A DNA stretch of 6,883 nt from an uncultured Rhodospirillales bacterium (GCA_937127205.1 CAKZLS010000093.1:1-6883), one strand, 5' to 3'. Shown: positions 1 to 6,124, numbered from the stretch's first letter. Notes: generated by a model not told the origin, from the letters alone. Program-made: numbers and translations.

Positions 1-118
1 GGCCTTCGACATCGTGCTCCATAAAGAGCTGAAGGACAGCCTCGCTCACGGCGCGCAGGAAATCTCCCTCGTCTTGCTTCCGTAAAAACTCGATCAGCGG
101 CATGGTCGTCTCGGTCAT
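1..118 (-). CDS. IS256 (Mutator) family transposase, N-terminal fragment (runs off left edge)
   Basis: The minus strand from 118 downwards reads MTETTMPLIEFLRKQDEGDF and continues with a segment ending LFMEHDVEG, 39 residues in view. The series DFLRAVSEAVLQ then a Met-Glu-x-Asp-Val-Glu-Gly stretch is the recognisable start of IS256/Mutator-type transposases, which normally run about 400 residues, so roughly 90% lies outside the window. The DDE catalytic residues are therefore not visible. The start at 118 is preferred over the internal Met at 103 because GGAG (complement of 125-128) sits 6 nt upstream. The gene is transcribed away from the pao operon. I recognise the family from sequence pattern alone; whether the element is intact cannot be judged. 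Confidence 0.8.
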   Translation of the reverse strand, partial: MTETTMPLIEFLRKQDEGDFLRAVSEAVLQLFMEHDVEG

Positions 119-130
119 CGGGGTCTCCGT

Positions 131-170
131 GTCGGTCTGGTTGAAGTCCACAAACTCAACCGTATCCGAC
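131..170. repeat. Interrupted inverted repeat upstream of the IS256-type transposase
   Basis: GGTTGA (139-144) pairs with TCAACC (156-161) around an 11-nt loop. An outer GTCGG (131-135) pairs with CCGAC (166-170), separated from the inner stem by 3 and 4 unpaired bases. It lies just upstream of the transposase ribosome binding site. It may belong to the terminal region of the IS, or be a transcript structure that limits read-through from outside into the transposase gene. No matching terminal repeat can be seen because the other IS end is outside the window. Confidence 0.4.
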
Positions 171-401
171 CACCTCGATGGCCGCCTCTCTCACACCCAA
201 GCAGCGCGGCGAATTTCCACCACTTCCTCGGACGTTACCTTGAGCTTGGCGACCTCTTTCTTCATGGCCGCGATTTATGCTGTGGTCCTGCGATTCAGCC
301 CGCGTTGCGCACAATGATTGGAACTTACCTCTGTTTTCGCGAGTTCATCCAAGATTGGTCCCGCGCGACCGTCAGTCACAGATGACCTGATCGGAGAACT
401 C
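171..401. other. Intergenic region between the IS256-type element and paoA
   Basis: This stretch must hold the outer end of the IS256-type element and the leader of the pao operon. I see no convincing gene. A minus-strand frame of 24 codons (191-265) has no ribosome binding site and matches nothing I recognise. The paoA frame is open upstream from a TTG at 318, but codon quality drops before the ATG at 402. No clear sigma-70 type -35/-10 pair stands out, so the operon promoter is not assigned. Confidence 0.4.
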
Positions 402-1013
402 ATGCCCAAGACTCCAGGCCCCCCTCACCTTGGCCTCTCGCGCCGCAGCTTGCTGGGAACATCAGGCGCAGTCGGTGCCGGGCTTGGCCTTGCTGGCTCC
501 GCCGACGCGCAGCAAACCGGCCCCGAACTGGCCGCATTCAACACCGCGCAGATCACGCTGAACGTCAATGGCAAACGCCGTACTCTCAACGTCGAGCCGC
601 GCACGACGTTGGTCGAAGCATTGCGGGATGACATGGGGCTGACCGGCACGAAAATTGGCTGCAACCAAGGCCAGTGCGGGGCCTGTACCGTGTTGCTGAA
701 TGGGCGGCGAATGAATTCGTGTCTTATTCTGGCCATCACGGCCGACGGAGCGGAGGTGGTGACTATCGAAGGGTTGGCTGATCCTGCCGGTCGCCTACAT
801 CCGATGCAGGAAGCCTTTGCCGAACACGACGCGTTTCAATGCGGCTATTGCACTCCGGGTCAGATCCTGTCGGCCATCGGCTGCATCGACGAGGGTCACG
901 CCAAATCCGCCGCCGAAATCCGCGAATACATGAGCGGCAATCTTTGCCGCTGCGGGGCCTATCCCAACATCGTCGCGGCTATCGAATCCGTCCGCGATGG
1001 TCAGGAGGGCTGA
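402..1013 (+). CDS. paoA: Aldehyde oxidoreductase, small iron-sulfur subunit, Tat-exported (PaoA/YagT type)
   Basis: This 203-residue protein is the electron-transfer subunit of a xanthine-oxidase family aldehyde oxidoreductase. A Tat signal is visible: twin-arginine SRRSLL at residues 13-18, a Gly/Ala/Leu-rich stretch to about 33, and a likely signal peptidase site after ADA (34-36). The plant-ferredoxin-like domain carries CNQGQCGAC (Cys87, 92, 95) and Cys107 for the first [2Fe-2S] cluster. The helical domain carries CGYC (147, 150) and CRC (182, 184) for the second. The length fits the family. ATG 402 is chosen over the TTG at 318 because GGAGA (393-397) lies just upstream and because the Tat motif then falls near the N-terminus, as expected. 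Three bases separate it from paoB. In E. coli PaoA brings the folded PaoABC complex to the periplasm; the same role is inferred here. Confidence 0.93.
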   Translation: MPKTPGPPHLGLSRRSLLGTSGAVGAGLGLAGSADAQQTGPELAAFNTAQITLNVNGKRRTLNVEPRTTLVEALRDDMGLTGTKIGCNQGQCGACTVLLNGRRMNSCLILAITADGAEVVTIEGLADPAGRLHPMQEAFAEHDAFQCGYCTPGQILSAIGCIDEGHAKSAAEIREYMSGNLCRCGAYPNIVAAIESVRDGQEG

Positions 1014-1016
1014 GCC

Positions 1017-2018
1017 ATGCGCAATTTCGATTATCACCGCCCTGCCGATATGTCTGCCGCCATCGATGCGGCCCGCGCCGAGGGTGCGGAAATTCTGGCC
1101 GGTGGCACCCTTATGGTCGACCTGATGAAAATTGGTGTCCGTGAGCCCGACGCCTTGGTCGACATCACCGGTCTTGCCGACTTAGAGGGGCATGACATCG
1201 GGATGGACCGCATCCGCTTTGGTGCCCTGGCGCGCATGGCCGATGTGGCTGACGACCAAACGCTGAAAACGGCTGCACCCGTATTGACGGAGTCACTCTG
1301 GAAGGCGGCCAGCCCACAGTTGCGTCAAGCCGCGCGTCTCGGTGGCAATATCCTGCAACAGACCCGTTGCCCCTATTTCCGCGACACCGCCTATAGCCAG
1401 TGCAACAAGCGTGCGCCCGGTTCGGGTTGCGCCGCTCTGGATGGCGGGAAAACCAACCTGCACGCCATTTTGGGCGGCTCTGACGATTGCGTCGCCATGT
1501 ACCCGGGTGATTGGGCGCAGGCCCTCATCGCTTTCGATGCCGAGGTCCATACACAAGGTCCCGGTGGCACCCGTACGATTTCCTTTGCCGATCTGCACGT
1601 TATGCCCGGCGACACGCCCCAGATCGAAACGATTTTGGAACCCGGCGAGATCGTCAAGCATATTACTGTTCCGGTCATTCCGGCGCTGAAAGCCAGCCAT
1701 TACCTGAAGGCGCGTGATCGCGAAAGTTATGCCTTTGCCAGCGCGTCTGCGGCTGTTGGGCTGGAGATGGAAGGCGAGACGGTGCGTGACGTGCGTATCG
1801 GACTGGGCGGCGTGGCGGCCGTGCCGTGGCGAGCGAGACAGGCCGAAGAGCACCTCAAGGGCAAATCGCTGACCGAAGAGACGGCCCGCGAAACGGGACG
1901 CATCGCCTTTGCGGATGCGTCTCCCTTGGAAGGATCCGAATACAAGATCAAGCTCGGGGCCGACGTTGTTGCCGGGGCCCTGATGACGGCACATGCCCGC
2001 AGCCAAGGAGGCGAATAA
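1017..2018 (+). CDS. paoB: Aldehyde oxidoreductase, FAD-binding subunit with [4Fe-4S] cluster (PaoB/YagS type)
   Basis: This 333-residue subunit has the FAD-binding fold of the xanthine dehydrogenase medium subunit (CO dehydrogenase flavoprotein family) and passes electrons from the Fe-S subunit to the outer acceptor. The FAD phosphate loop is AGGT at residues 28-31, and a second FAD element, LGGNI, lies at 108-112. The segment after it has four cysteines: 118 (in TRCPYF), 129, 138 (CNKRAPGSGC) and 158 (DDC). These match the insertion that holds a [4Fe-4S] cluster in E. coli PaoB and 4-hydroxybenzoyl-CoA reductase-like enzymes, and separate this protein from plain xanthine dehydrogenase FAD subunits. 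AGGAGG at 1003-1008 lies inside the end of paoA and sets the start at 1017. There is no signal peptide of its own; export with PaoA is inferred. Its stop overlaps the paoC start as TAATG. Confidence 0.93.
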   Translation: MRNFDYHRPADMSAAIDAARAEGAEILAGGTLMVDLMKIGVREPDALVDITGLADLEGHDIGMDRIRFGALARMADVADDQTLKTAAPVLTESLWKAASPQLRQAARLGGNILQQTRCPYFRDTAYSQCNKRAPGSGCAALDGGKTNLHAILGGSDDCVAMYPGDWAQALIAFDAEVHTQGPGGTRTISFADLHVMPGDTPQIETILEPGEIVKHITVPVIPALKASHYLKARDRESYAFASASAAVGLEMEGETVRDVRIGLGGVAAVPWRARQAEEHLKGKSLTEETARETGRIAFADASPLEGSEYKIKLGADVVAGALMTAHARSQGGE

Positions 2019-4276
2019 TGGCCCAGACACTCAACACCGCAGTCAGTCGGACCGATGCCCCCCGCAAGGTGACCGGGACGGCCACCTATGCCGCCGACGT
2101 GATACCTGCGGGCATGTTGCACGGCGCACTTGCCACCTCGTCGATCGCCGTGGGCACCCTGACCGGACTTGACACCTCGGCTGCCGAAGCCGAACCGGGC
2201 GTCGTGGCGGTCTACACCCATGAAAACCTGCCTGACTACAAGTCCGTCAAAGGCTTTTACGCAGGTGGCCCGGGATCAGCCAGTTTTTGGCCCATGGAGG
2301 GGACAGAGATTAAGTATGCCGGTCAGCCCATCGCCTATGTGGTTGCTGAAACCGCTGCCGCTGCACGGCGGGGTGCGCAATTGATCACGGCCGACTACGA
2401 TAGCCGCCCGGCGGACGTTCACATGGATCCCGCCGACAGTTTTGTGATCGGCGCGACCGGGGACAGCAAAGGCATGGTCGCGACCAAGGGCGATGTTCCC
2501 AAGGGATTGGCCGAGGCGGCGCAGACCCTGGATGTGGAATACACCACCCCCTTCCAGCACCACAACCCGATGGAGATGTTCGCCTCGACCGCCGAATGGC
2601 GCGGCGACAGGCTGACCGTCTGGATGCCGTCGCAATCGGTGCGCACGCTGCGGTTGGGCATCGCCAAGGCTTTCGGATTGCCTGAAACCTCGGTCCGCGT
2701 GATCTCTCCCTTCGTGGGTGGCGCGTTCGGCTCCAAGGCGGGTATCACGCCCTACGCGATGCTGACCATTGCAGCGGCCAAGGCTGTGGGTGCGCCTGTC
2801 CGCCTGATCGTCACCCGCCCGCAAATGTACACGGTTGCCACGTTCCGCCCGGAGTCGGTGCAACGCTTTCGTCTGGGCGCGGATGAAACCGGCAAGCTGA
2901 CGGCGTTCGAGCATATCGAGATCGCCCAGACCTCACAGTTCGACGTCGTTACCAACCCCGGCACCCATATTACCCGCGCGATGTATGCCAGCCCCAACAT
3001 CCACACCGAACAGCGGGTGGCGCGGTCGGATACCAACACCGGTGGCTTCATGCGCGCGCCGAACGAAATGCAGACGTTTTTCGGTCTCGAACAGGCGATG
3101 GACGAACTGGCACACAAACTTGGCATCGATCCGGTCGAGATGCGCCGCGTGAACGACACCGACCGCCACCCGGTCGAAGACGTGCCGTTCTCCTCGCGGT
3201 CGCTCATGGAATGCTACGATTCCGTGTCTGACACTTTCGGCTGGGCCGACCGCACGGCCGAGGTGGGCAGCATGACGGATGGTGATTGGCTGGTCGGCTA
3301 TGGCTGCGCCACGGCGACCTATCCGACGAATATCCTGGCCTCGAACGCGCGAGTGCGCATGCGGGGCACCGGACATGCCTATATCGAACTGGCAGCCCAT
3401 GATGTCGGCACTGGCAGCTACACGATCTTTGCGCAGATCGCCGCCGCCCGTCTGGGTTTGCCGGTCGAGGCCTGTGACGTCGTCATGGGTCATGGTGATA
3501 TGCCTGTCGCACCGCTGGCCGGTGGATCCGGCACGGCTGCTTCTGCGGGATCGGCGGTCCACGATGCCTGCCTGCGTATCGGGCGACTGGTCGCGGCAGA
3601 GGTGAGCAGACAACCCGAAGGGCCGCTTGCCGGCGTAAGTGCCGACCGGATCACGCTGGAAGACGGCGTTTTGCGGGGCCCTGACGGGCACAGCCAAAGT
3701 CTTGTCGAGGCGCTCGCTTCCACGGCCACGACCGAGGTCGAAGCCGTCGGCGAATTCCGGCATCCGGCGCTGACCGACAAGCTGATCCGCGCGACCTTTT
3801 CAGGGGGCTACGGCACGGCAGGCCCGGTCACCCCTGAATGTGCCATGTTCGCCTTCGGCGCGGAAATGGCGGAGGTGCATATCAACCGATGGACCCACGA
3901 AATCCGCGTGCCACGTGCGCATGGGGCCTTTGCGGCAGGCACCATACTGAACCGAAAGACAGCGCATTCGCAGCTGATGGGCGGCATGGTCTGGGGCATC
4001 GGCTCTGCCCTGCACGAAGTGACCGAAGTGGACAAACCCCGCGCACGGTACCTGAACGCGAACATCGCCGAATATCTGGTGCCGGTGAACGCCGACATCC
4101 GCGAAATCCGCGTAGAGATGCTGGAAGAGCGGGATGACTACGTGAACCCCTTGGGTGTCAAGGGGATCGGAGAACTCGGCATCGTCGGCACCGCCGCCGC
4201 CATCGCCAACGCTGTTCACCACGCGACGGGCAGGAGACTGAGGCATCTGCCTATCCGCATGTCGGACCTCGTCTAA
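2018..4276 (+). CDS. paoC: Aldehyde oxidoreductase, molybdenum-cofactor-binding catalytic subunit (PaoC/YagR type)
   Basis: This 752-residue catalytic subunit oxidises aldehydes to carboxylic acids at a molybdenum cofactor, which in E. coli PaoC is the cytosine dinucleotide form. The N-terminal Ald_Xan_dh_C domain starts with RKVTGTATYAADV at about residue 16. The Mo-binding domain has GGAFGSK (234-240), MRAPNE (345-350), and near the C-terminus GVKGIGELG, in which Glu719 occupies the position of the universal active-site base (Glu692 in E. coli PaoC). The size and both ends fit the family, so the gene looks complete. The ATG at 2018 shares one base with the paoB stop, and AAGGAG (2005-2010) lies 7 nt upstream. 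The open frame extends upstream to 1826, but that part only overlaps paoB. It has no signal peptide. The stop codon TAA directly abuts an IS element. The substrate cannot be read from sequence; aromatic aldehydes are a guess from the E. coli enzyme. Confidence 0.93.
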   Translation: MAQTLNTAVSRTDAPRKVTGTATYAADVIPAGMLHGALATSSIAVGTLTGLDTSAAEAEPGVVAVYTHENLPDYKSVKGFYAGGPGSASFWPMEGTEIKYAGQPIAYVVAETAAAARRGAQLITADYDSRPADVHMDPADSFVIGATGDSKGMVATKGDVPKGLAEAAQTLDVEYTTPFQHHNPMEMFASTAEWRGDRLTVWMPSQSVRTLRLGIAKAFGLPETSVRVISPFVGGAFGSKAGITPYAMLTIAAAKAVGAPVRLIVTRPQMYTVATFRPESVQRFRLGADETGKLTAFEHIEIAQTSQFDVVTNPGTHITRAMYASPNIHTEQRVARSDTNTGGFMRAPNEMQTFFGLEQAMDELAHKLGIDPVEMRRVNDTDRHPVEDVPFSSRSLMECYDSVSDTFGWADRTAEVGSMTDGDWLVGYGCATATYPTNILASNARVRMRGTGHAYIELAAHDVGTGSYTIFAQIAAARLGLPVEACDVVMGHGDMPVAPLAGGSGTAASAGSAVHDACLRIGRLVAAEVSRQPEGPLAGVSADRITLEDGVLRGPDGHSQSLVEALASTATTEVEAVGEFRHPALTDKLIRATFSGGYGTAGPVTPECAMFAFGAEMAEVHINRWTHEIRVPRAHGAFAAGTILNRKTAHSQLMGGMVWGIGSALHEVTEVDKPRARYLNANIAEYLVPVNADIREIRVEMLEERDDYVNPLGVKGIGELGIVGTAAAIANAVHHATGRRLRHLPIRMSDLV

Positions 4277-4347
4277 CAGGCTGCTGAAAAAGTGCTGGCG
4301 GTGTGCAGGCTTTGGTGATTCGCTGGCTGCGAACGGCGGAGGCGACG

Positions 4348-4967
4348 ATGCGCGGCGTGGACGCTCGAAACGGCAGCCTGTTTTCGTATGTCGATCTGGA
4401 AGAGCGGGTGCCGCCCAAGCATCCGCTGCGGGCGATCCGACGGATCGCTGACGCTGTGCTGGCCGGCATGTCGCGGCAGGTCGCTGCGGCCTATGCGCCG
4501 CTCGGCCGGCCGTCGATCGCGCCTGAGAAGCTGCTTCGGGCGTTGTTGCTGCAGGCGCTCTACACGATCCGCTCGGAGCGCCAGCTGATGGACCGGATCG
4601 ATTTCGACCTCTTGTTTCGCTGGTTCGTCGGCCTCGGCATCGACGACGCTGTTTGGGACGCGTCGAGCTTCGCGAAGAACCGCGACCGGTTCCTGGAGAT
4701 GGATGCGCCAGGCGAGCTGCTGGCCGGCGTGGTCAACCACCCTGACGTCCGTCGGCAGATGAGCCGCGACCACTTCTCGGTCGACGGCACGCTCATTGAT
4801 GCCCCTCCGCCGCCTTCTGGCGGCGTCGCCTTCGGCGATCGGATCGATCGCCTGCTGACGATCGATGGGCGTCGATGAAGAGCTTCAAGCCGAAAGATAA
4901 CCCCGGTGGCGACGGCCCCGACGCCGGCCGCAACACAGAACGAGATTTCCGAGGGCAAATGCGCTCC
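4348..4967 (+). pseudogene. IS5-type transposase, interrupted and 3'-truncated
   Basis: The ATG at 4348 follows GGAGG (4338-4342) and begins MRGVDARNGSLFSYVDLEER. The frame runs through the DUF772/InsH N-terminal domain (GRPSIAPEKLLRALLLQ, SERQLMDRI, LLFRWFVGLGIDDAVWD) to HFSVDGTLIDA at 4771-4803, where VDGTL marks the start of the DDE nuclease domain. The family continues here with WASMKSFKPKD, and exactly that is encoded from 4866 in another frame, after a 62-nt insertion. This second piece runs through GRNTERDFRGQMRS and then loses homology near 4967; the frame stops at 4980-4982. The catalytic DDE core is lost, so the protein cannot be active. Because the insertion puts a stop soon after, the uninterrupted first frame ends at 4878. 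Confidence 0.85.
4804..4865 (+). repeat. 62-bp hairpin-rich insertion inside the transposase gene
   Basis: These 62 bp sit exactly between the codons for TLIDA (ending at 4803) and WASMKSF (starting at 4866), which are adjacent in related transposases. The insert carries three consecutive stems: CGCCGCC/GGCGGCG (4808-4814 with 4819-4825, loop TTCT), TCGCC/GGCGA (4826-4830 with 4834-4838, loop TTC) and CGATC/GATCG (4836-4840 with 4846-4850). There is no open reading frame and no clear target duplication. It could be a small REP- or MITE-like repeat. Other copies in the same genome would be the proof, and none is seen in this window. Confidence 0.55.
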
Positions 4968-5473
4968 TCCTCGGCGCGCTGATCTGGGCCACTCTCGTCG
5001 ATGTCGAAGTTCCGGCAGGGGGCGGTCATGCCGAGCCGTCGCTGCCGCCAGCGCTGCTGGTCGAGAGCGAGGCTGCGGAGCCCGAGCTCGACGACGCGAT
5101 GCCAGATGACGTCATTGCGAACGATGGCGAGATCGACTCGGCGGACCGCGAGCAAGCCGTGACGGAAGAGCTCGCGCCCGAGGGCGCGGCGATGCCCGAG
5201 GTGGCTCTGGAGCCGTCGCCCAGACCGGCCACGGAGTCGCCGCCCGAGCCGGCCGCGGAGCCGGCGCTCGACGGGGCATTGGACGAAGCGCCAGCGCCGG
5301 CAACGCCTGCCATCGACCAGCCCGCGCTACAGCCACAGATGGCTCGCGCGCCCGTCCCCGAGCAGGCGGAGCCGATCGAGACGCCGACGCGGCGGGCCGC
5401 GACCCCGGACCGAGCCGCGCTGGAAGATTTGGCCGCCGAGCTGGAGGCCGTCTTCTTCGAGCGTCTGCCCTGA
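4961..5473 (+). CDS. Unknown Pro/Ala/Glu-rich protein with an N-terminal hydrophobic segment, 5'-truncated
   Basis: This reading frame is open from 4901 to the TGA at 5471-5473, but it has no ATG, GTG or TTG before 5099. Coding-like sequence starts at the IS junction with ALLLGALIWATLVDVEV (from 4961), which looks like the end of a membrane anchor or signal segment. About 120 residues follow of low-complexity, acidic Pro/Ala/Glu-rich sequence (PPEPAAEPALD, APAPATPA). The protein ends in a short likely helix, RAALEDLAAELEAVFFERLP. If translation began at the ATG at 5099 the product would have 124 residues, but only a weak ribosome binding site precedes that codon and the hydrophobic part would be lost. 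The simplest reading is a gene whose start was replaced by the IS remnant. I do not recognise the family. Such proline-rich anchored linkers occur in cell-envelope and secretion proteins, which is only a hint. Confidence 0.5.
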   Translation, partial: ALLLGALIWATLVDVEVPAGGGHAEPSLPPALLVESEAAEPELDDAMPDDVIANDGEIDSADREQAVTEELAPEGAAMPEVALEPSPRPATESPPEPAAEPALDGALDEAPAPATPAIDQPALQPQMARAPVPEQAEPIETPTRRAATPDRAALEDLAAELEAVFFERLP

Positions 5474-5490
5474 GCCGCGGCGATCGGCTC
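5472..5490 (+). terminator. Weak hairpin at the end of the Pro/Ala-rich gene
   Basis: GAGCCG (5472-5477) pairs with CGGCTC (5485-5490) around 7 nt and overlaps the TGA stop. There is no T-tract after it, so it is at most a weak or Rho-assisted terminator. Confidence 0.25.
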
Positions 5491-5665
5491 GAACCAATCG
5501 TCACAGACGCGACGCCTGCCGACGTCCAGCAAGCCCGGCGTGTCATCGTGGCATCGAAGGAATAATAGCCTATATGCTGCCGCTGGTCAAGGCGCGGCCG
5601 GGTTCGTTCGGTGGTTCGTGCTTTGGCGCTGGTCGGTTCTGCACGGCGTTTTCCGTAACTGCTGG

Positions 5666-5691
5666 AAAGCAAAGCGGCAGTGCTTTGTTTT
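5666..5691 (+). terminator. Candidate intrinsic terminator
   Basis: CAAAGC (5670-5675) pairs with GCTTTG (5682-5687) across a 6-nt loop. The stem extends outward through one G-T pair and three A-T pairs, so the 3' arm merges into TTTT. The U-rich end fits a Rho-independent terminator on the plus strand. The stem is only moderately G/C-rich, so strength is uncertain. An alternative pairing, ACTGC (5658-5662) with GCAGT (5677-5681), would use the loop and compete with it. Confidence 0.35.
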
Positions 5692-5732
5692 GCAACGGTT
5701 TTCATCGGTTGCCTGCGACAACTCGTGCGCTC

Positions 5733-5825
5733 GGGTTCGTTTGCTCGGGGCCGGGTTCGTTCGTTGATTCGGCGGGTTCGTTCGTCGAATGCGCGGGTTC
5801 GTTCGTCGATCGGTGGGTTCGTTCG
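5733..5825 (+). repeat. Tandem 20-21-bp direct repeats (iteron-like), five copies
   Basis: GGGTTCGTTCG begins at 5753, 5774, 5795 and 5815, with a variant GGGTTCGTTTG at 5733, so the period is 20-21 bp, about two helical turns. The copies at 5774 and 5795 share a longer unit, GGGTTCGTTCGTCGA. An isolated exact copy of the core lies at 5600-5610 and a degenerate one near 5828. The 20-21-bp length and same orientation match what is known of plasmid replication iterons, and also phased operator sites. In one frame the repeats read GSFVDSA/GSFVECA, but the 20-bp step breaks that frame, which argues against coding. Confidence 0.7.
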
Positions 5826-5844
5826 CAGGTTCGAAGGGGCGTTT

Positions 5845-5986
5845 GTTGCGCTATACGCTACATAAGCATCGCTAATGAGTCGCTATAGGCGACATTTCTC
5901 GGGTTCCGTTGCATATAGCGCAACGGTCTCGGGTTCTCGTTGCGGTATATGCAACATCGCTCGGGTTCCGTTGCGCTCGATGCAAC
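5845..5986. repeat. Array of five dyad-symmetric sites about 31 bp apart
   Basis: Three perfect-arm sites have the form GTTGC-N7-GCAAC, at 5908-5924, 5939-5955 and 5970-5986, exactly 31 bp apart. A fourth, with one arm mismatch (GCTAC), lies at 5845-5861. A related 15-bp palindrome, GTCGCTATAGGCGAC, lies at 5879-5893. The site centres are 5853, 5886, 5916, 5947 and 5978, i.e. steps of 33, 30, 31 and 31 bp or about three helical turns, so all would face the same side. Read in the best orientation, the 17-bp sites agree on GTTGCGCTATATGCAAC: 5908 matches it exactly on the minus strand, 5939 differs at one base, 5970 and 5845 at two. A dimeric DNA-binding protein is expected to bind here. Confidence 0.7.
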
Positions 5987-6113
5987 AAAACGGCGCAAGG
6001 AACGGCTGAAGCATAAGCGTTCATTATGGACTGGCAGTTCGGGCCGCCCCGCAAGTGACGTCGCCGGTCAGAGTGAGTACAAAGGTGCAGCGACGAAGCG
6101 GGTGATGCCGATC

Positions 6114-6120
6114 AGGAGGT
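6114..6120 (+). promoter_or_regulatory. Strong ribosome binding site for the 6125 gene
   Basis: AGGAGGT ends 4 nt before the ATG at 6125, a near-perfect match to the 16S rRNA 3' end. It fixes the start and argues that the following frame is really translated. Confidence 0.8.
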
Positions 6121-6124
6121 TGCG

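Larger units (their letters stand above)
4277..4967 (+). mobile_element. Remnant of an IS5-type insertion sequence (left part only)
   Basis: The left end is visible as CAGGCTGCTGAAAAAGTGCT at 4277-4296, a typical terminal sequence for elements carrying this kind of transposase, followed about 50 nt later by the transposase gene. The right end, the matching inverted repeat and the last half or more of the transposase are missing: homology stops near 4967, where an unrelated reading frame takes over. The base before the left end completes CTAA, which is also the paoC stop codon and fits the YTAR target described for IS5-group elements. No second target copy can be found. The exact right boundary is uncertain by about 10 nt. 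Confidence 0.75.
5474..6124. other. 651-bp non-coding region with two repeat arrays (possible origin or control region)
   Basis: No frame here reads like a gene on either strand; frames that do open are short or consist of translated repeats. The sequence GGGTTC occurs nine times, always on the plus strand (5600, 5733, 5753, 5774, 5795, 5815, 5901, 5931, 5963). The first six carry GTTCG or GTTTG after it at about 21-bp spacing (5600 stands apart). The last three precede dyad sites at about 31-bp spacing. Small A/T-richer patches lie at 5556-5575 and 5855-5890 in otherwise GC-rich DNA. Ordered iterons next to dyads are known from theta-type plasmid origins, and also from operator clusters. No Rep gene or DnaA box (TTATCCACA) is in view, so the role is open. 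Confidence 0.45.

Noticed and set aside
191..265. Minus-strand frame of 24 codons beginning MKKEVAKLKV
   Set aside because: It is too short and has no ribosome binding site. It could be a relic of another IS gene, but nothing recognisable supports that.
102..317. Plus-strand frame of 71 codons left of the pao operon
   Set aside because: It runs antisense to the transposase start and across the IS edge. It has no ribosome binding site and no family pattern.
318..401. Longer paoA starting at the TTG at 318
   Set aside because: It would put 41 residues in front of the twin-arginine motif, and the ATG at 402 has the better ribosome binding site.
1293..2030. Long minus-strand open frame opposite paoB
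   Set aside because: It is fully covered by paoB, which has clear FAD and Fe-S motifs on the other strand.
2933..3763. Long minus-strand open frame opposite paoC
   Set aside because: It is antisense to a well-supported catalytic subunit, and its His/Arg/Gly-rich translation resembles no family.
5112..5705. Long minus-strand open frame, 197 codons, rich in Arg and Pro
   Set aside because: It lies opposite the Pro/Ala-rich gene and the repeat region. Its Arg/Pro/Ala bias is what the complement of GC-rich coding DNA gives.
5574..5888. Open frame with GSFV repeats across the first repeat array
   Set aside because: It is the translation of the 20-21-bp DNA repeats. The 20-bp step breaks the 7-residue pattern, the ribosome binding site is weak and too distant, and the rest has no protein-like pattern.
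5733..5986. CRISPR array
   Set aside because: The repeat cores are only 11-17 bp with about 10-14 bp between them, far below CRISPR repeat and spacer lengths, and no cas gene is present.
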